Shown here: positions 4,535 through 5,157 of the stretch, piece by piece
Numbering within the stretch: the stretch's first letter is position 1
Layout: each line of letters begins with the position of its first letter
The notes under the pieces: generated by a model
Seen by the model: the letters and a program-made list of their open reading frames with translations, nothing else
Told to the model about the DNA's origin: nothing
Databases searched by the model: none
Position numbers and translations under genes: made by a program
From: Candidatus Aenigmatarchaeota archaeon
GTDB lineage: Archaea; Aenigmatarchaeota; Aenigmatarchaeia; QMZP01; QMZT01
DNA: 5,157 bases
Assembly (NCBI GenBank): GCA_030634615.1
Contig: DAOWAL010000092.1
Span: 1 to 5,157, forward strand
Direction of reading: 5' to 3'

Positions 4535-5157
4535 TCACTCTCGATATTTTCCTGCCAGATCTTTTTTAAGTATACCAAATGAATCCTTGAGCATTTTTAT
4601 TCCGTCTCTTACCGCGCTTACGGTGCTACCTTTCTTATCTATCCAAGTCACGGGAACTTCTTTTACTCTAAAACCTTTCTTTTTAGCGACGTATAATATC
4701 TCTACATCAAAAGCGAAACCGTCTAACGTTTGTAAGGAAGCTATTTTCTTCGCTACTTTTGTCCTAAAAAGCTTGAATCCACATTGGGTATCTTTGAATC
4801 CCCTGACAACAAAAATCCTGATGACAAGAGGAAAAACCTTACCCAAGAACTGCCTGAATTTTGGCTGGATTACACGTATATCTGACTCCTTCATGTTTCT
4901 TGAGGCTATCACGATATCAAAATCTTTTATATGATTCATGAACTTGGTGAGTTCTCCGATAGGTGTTGCAAGGTCACTATCCATGAAAAGAACATTCTCT
5001 TTTTTCGCCTCTAGGAATCCTCGTCTGACAGAATAACCCTTTCCCCGATTCCTCTCGTTCCTTAGAACACGACAACCCTGTTTTTTATATTTCGAAGCAA
5101 CGAAACTGGTTTTATCATAAGAAAAATCATCAACCACTATAATTTCGTAATCAGTGA
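4535..5157 (-). CDS. GT2 family glycosyltransferase, ALG5/DPM1-like (dolichyl-phosphate glycosyltransferase), 5'-truncated by window edge
   Basis: This GT-A fold enzyme probably transfers a sugar from a nucleotide sugar to a polyprenyl (dolichyl) phosphate at the membrane, supplying lipid-linked sugar for N-glycans or surface polymers. About 207 codons are visible and the frame stays open at the window end (TDYEIIVVDDFSYDKT). The GTG at 5137 is therefore the second Val of the conserved strand, not a start. Motifs in order are VVDDFSYDKT (usual form VDDGSxDxT, here with Phe for Gly), NRGKGYSVRRG, FMDSDLATP with the DxD-type metal site, IASRN, GFKDTQCGFKLF, and FAFDVEILYVAKKKGFRVKEVPVTW. The last three blocks are typical of the ALG5-like branch. 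No C-terminal membrane helices are present. Arginine codons here are mixed (AGG 6, AGA 4, CGT 2, CGA 2, CGG 1 of 15), unlike aIF2-beta (AGA 8 of 8), a mild hint of foreign origin. The acceptor and sugar cannot be told from sequence. Confidence 0.9.
   Translation of the reverse strand, partial: TDYEIIVVDDFSYDKTSFVASKYKKQGCRVLRNERNRGKGYSVRRGFLEAKKENVLFMDSDLATPIGELTKFMNHIKDFDIVIASRNMKESDIRVIQPKFRQFLGKVFPLVIRIFVVRGFKDTQCGFKLFRTKVAKKIASLQTLDGFAFDVEILYVAKKKGFRVKEVPVTWIDKKGSTVSAVRDGIKMLKDSFGILKKDLAGKYRE

Noticed and set aside
5135..5137. GTG at 5137 as the start of the glycosyltransferase.
   Set aside because: It encodes a Val inside the conserved EIIVVDD strand, and the open frame runs to the window end.

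Overview
The window is archaeal and AT-rich. It carries the C-terminal three quarters of translation initiation factor aIF5B, a complete aIF2-beta with its zinc ribbon, and an archaeal-type ribosomal protein S15 of 150 residues with the characteristic basic N-terminal extension. Several start codons sit about 26 nt downstream of a TATA box, which is what leaderless archaeal transcripts look like. The phylum cannot be fixed from this sequence. A small-genome (DPANN-like) or euryarchaeal lineage is only a guess.

Layout, left to right: aIF5B (+, cut by the left edge) and aIF2-beta (+, own promoter). Convergent with aIF2-beta, only 2 nt away, is a 362-residue four-helix membrane protein of unknown function (-), preceded by a 78-residue acidic hypothetical protein (-). 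A 168-bp divergent intergenic region follows, with a 20-bp perfect palindrome, a 14-bp palindrome and repeat motifs. Then comes a 124-residue hypothetical helical protein (+), flanked by a 17-bp exact direct repeat, and then rpsO/S15 (+) with an unusually long and highly structured 5' leader. Next is a 61-codon remnant of the C-terminus of an AlaA-type alanine aminotransferase (-, start missing), and finally an ALG5/DPM1-like GT2 glycosyltransferase (-, cut by the right edge).

The translation genes (aIF5B, aIF2-beta, S15) form a functional theme: subunit joining, initiator tRNA delivery and small-subunit assembly. The strongest candidate for something undescribed is the rpsO leader. The predicted transcription start coincides with the first base of a 62-nt extended hairpin, just upstream of the Shine-Dalgarno site, which suggests S15 autoregulation in an archaeon. 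Other points worth a second look are the repeat-bounded hypothetical gene, the double GTTTAAAC operator-like palindrome, and the aminotransferase scar beside a glycosyltransferase whose arginine codon use differs from that of aIF2-beta.
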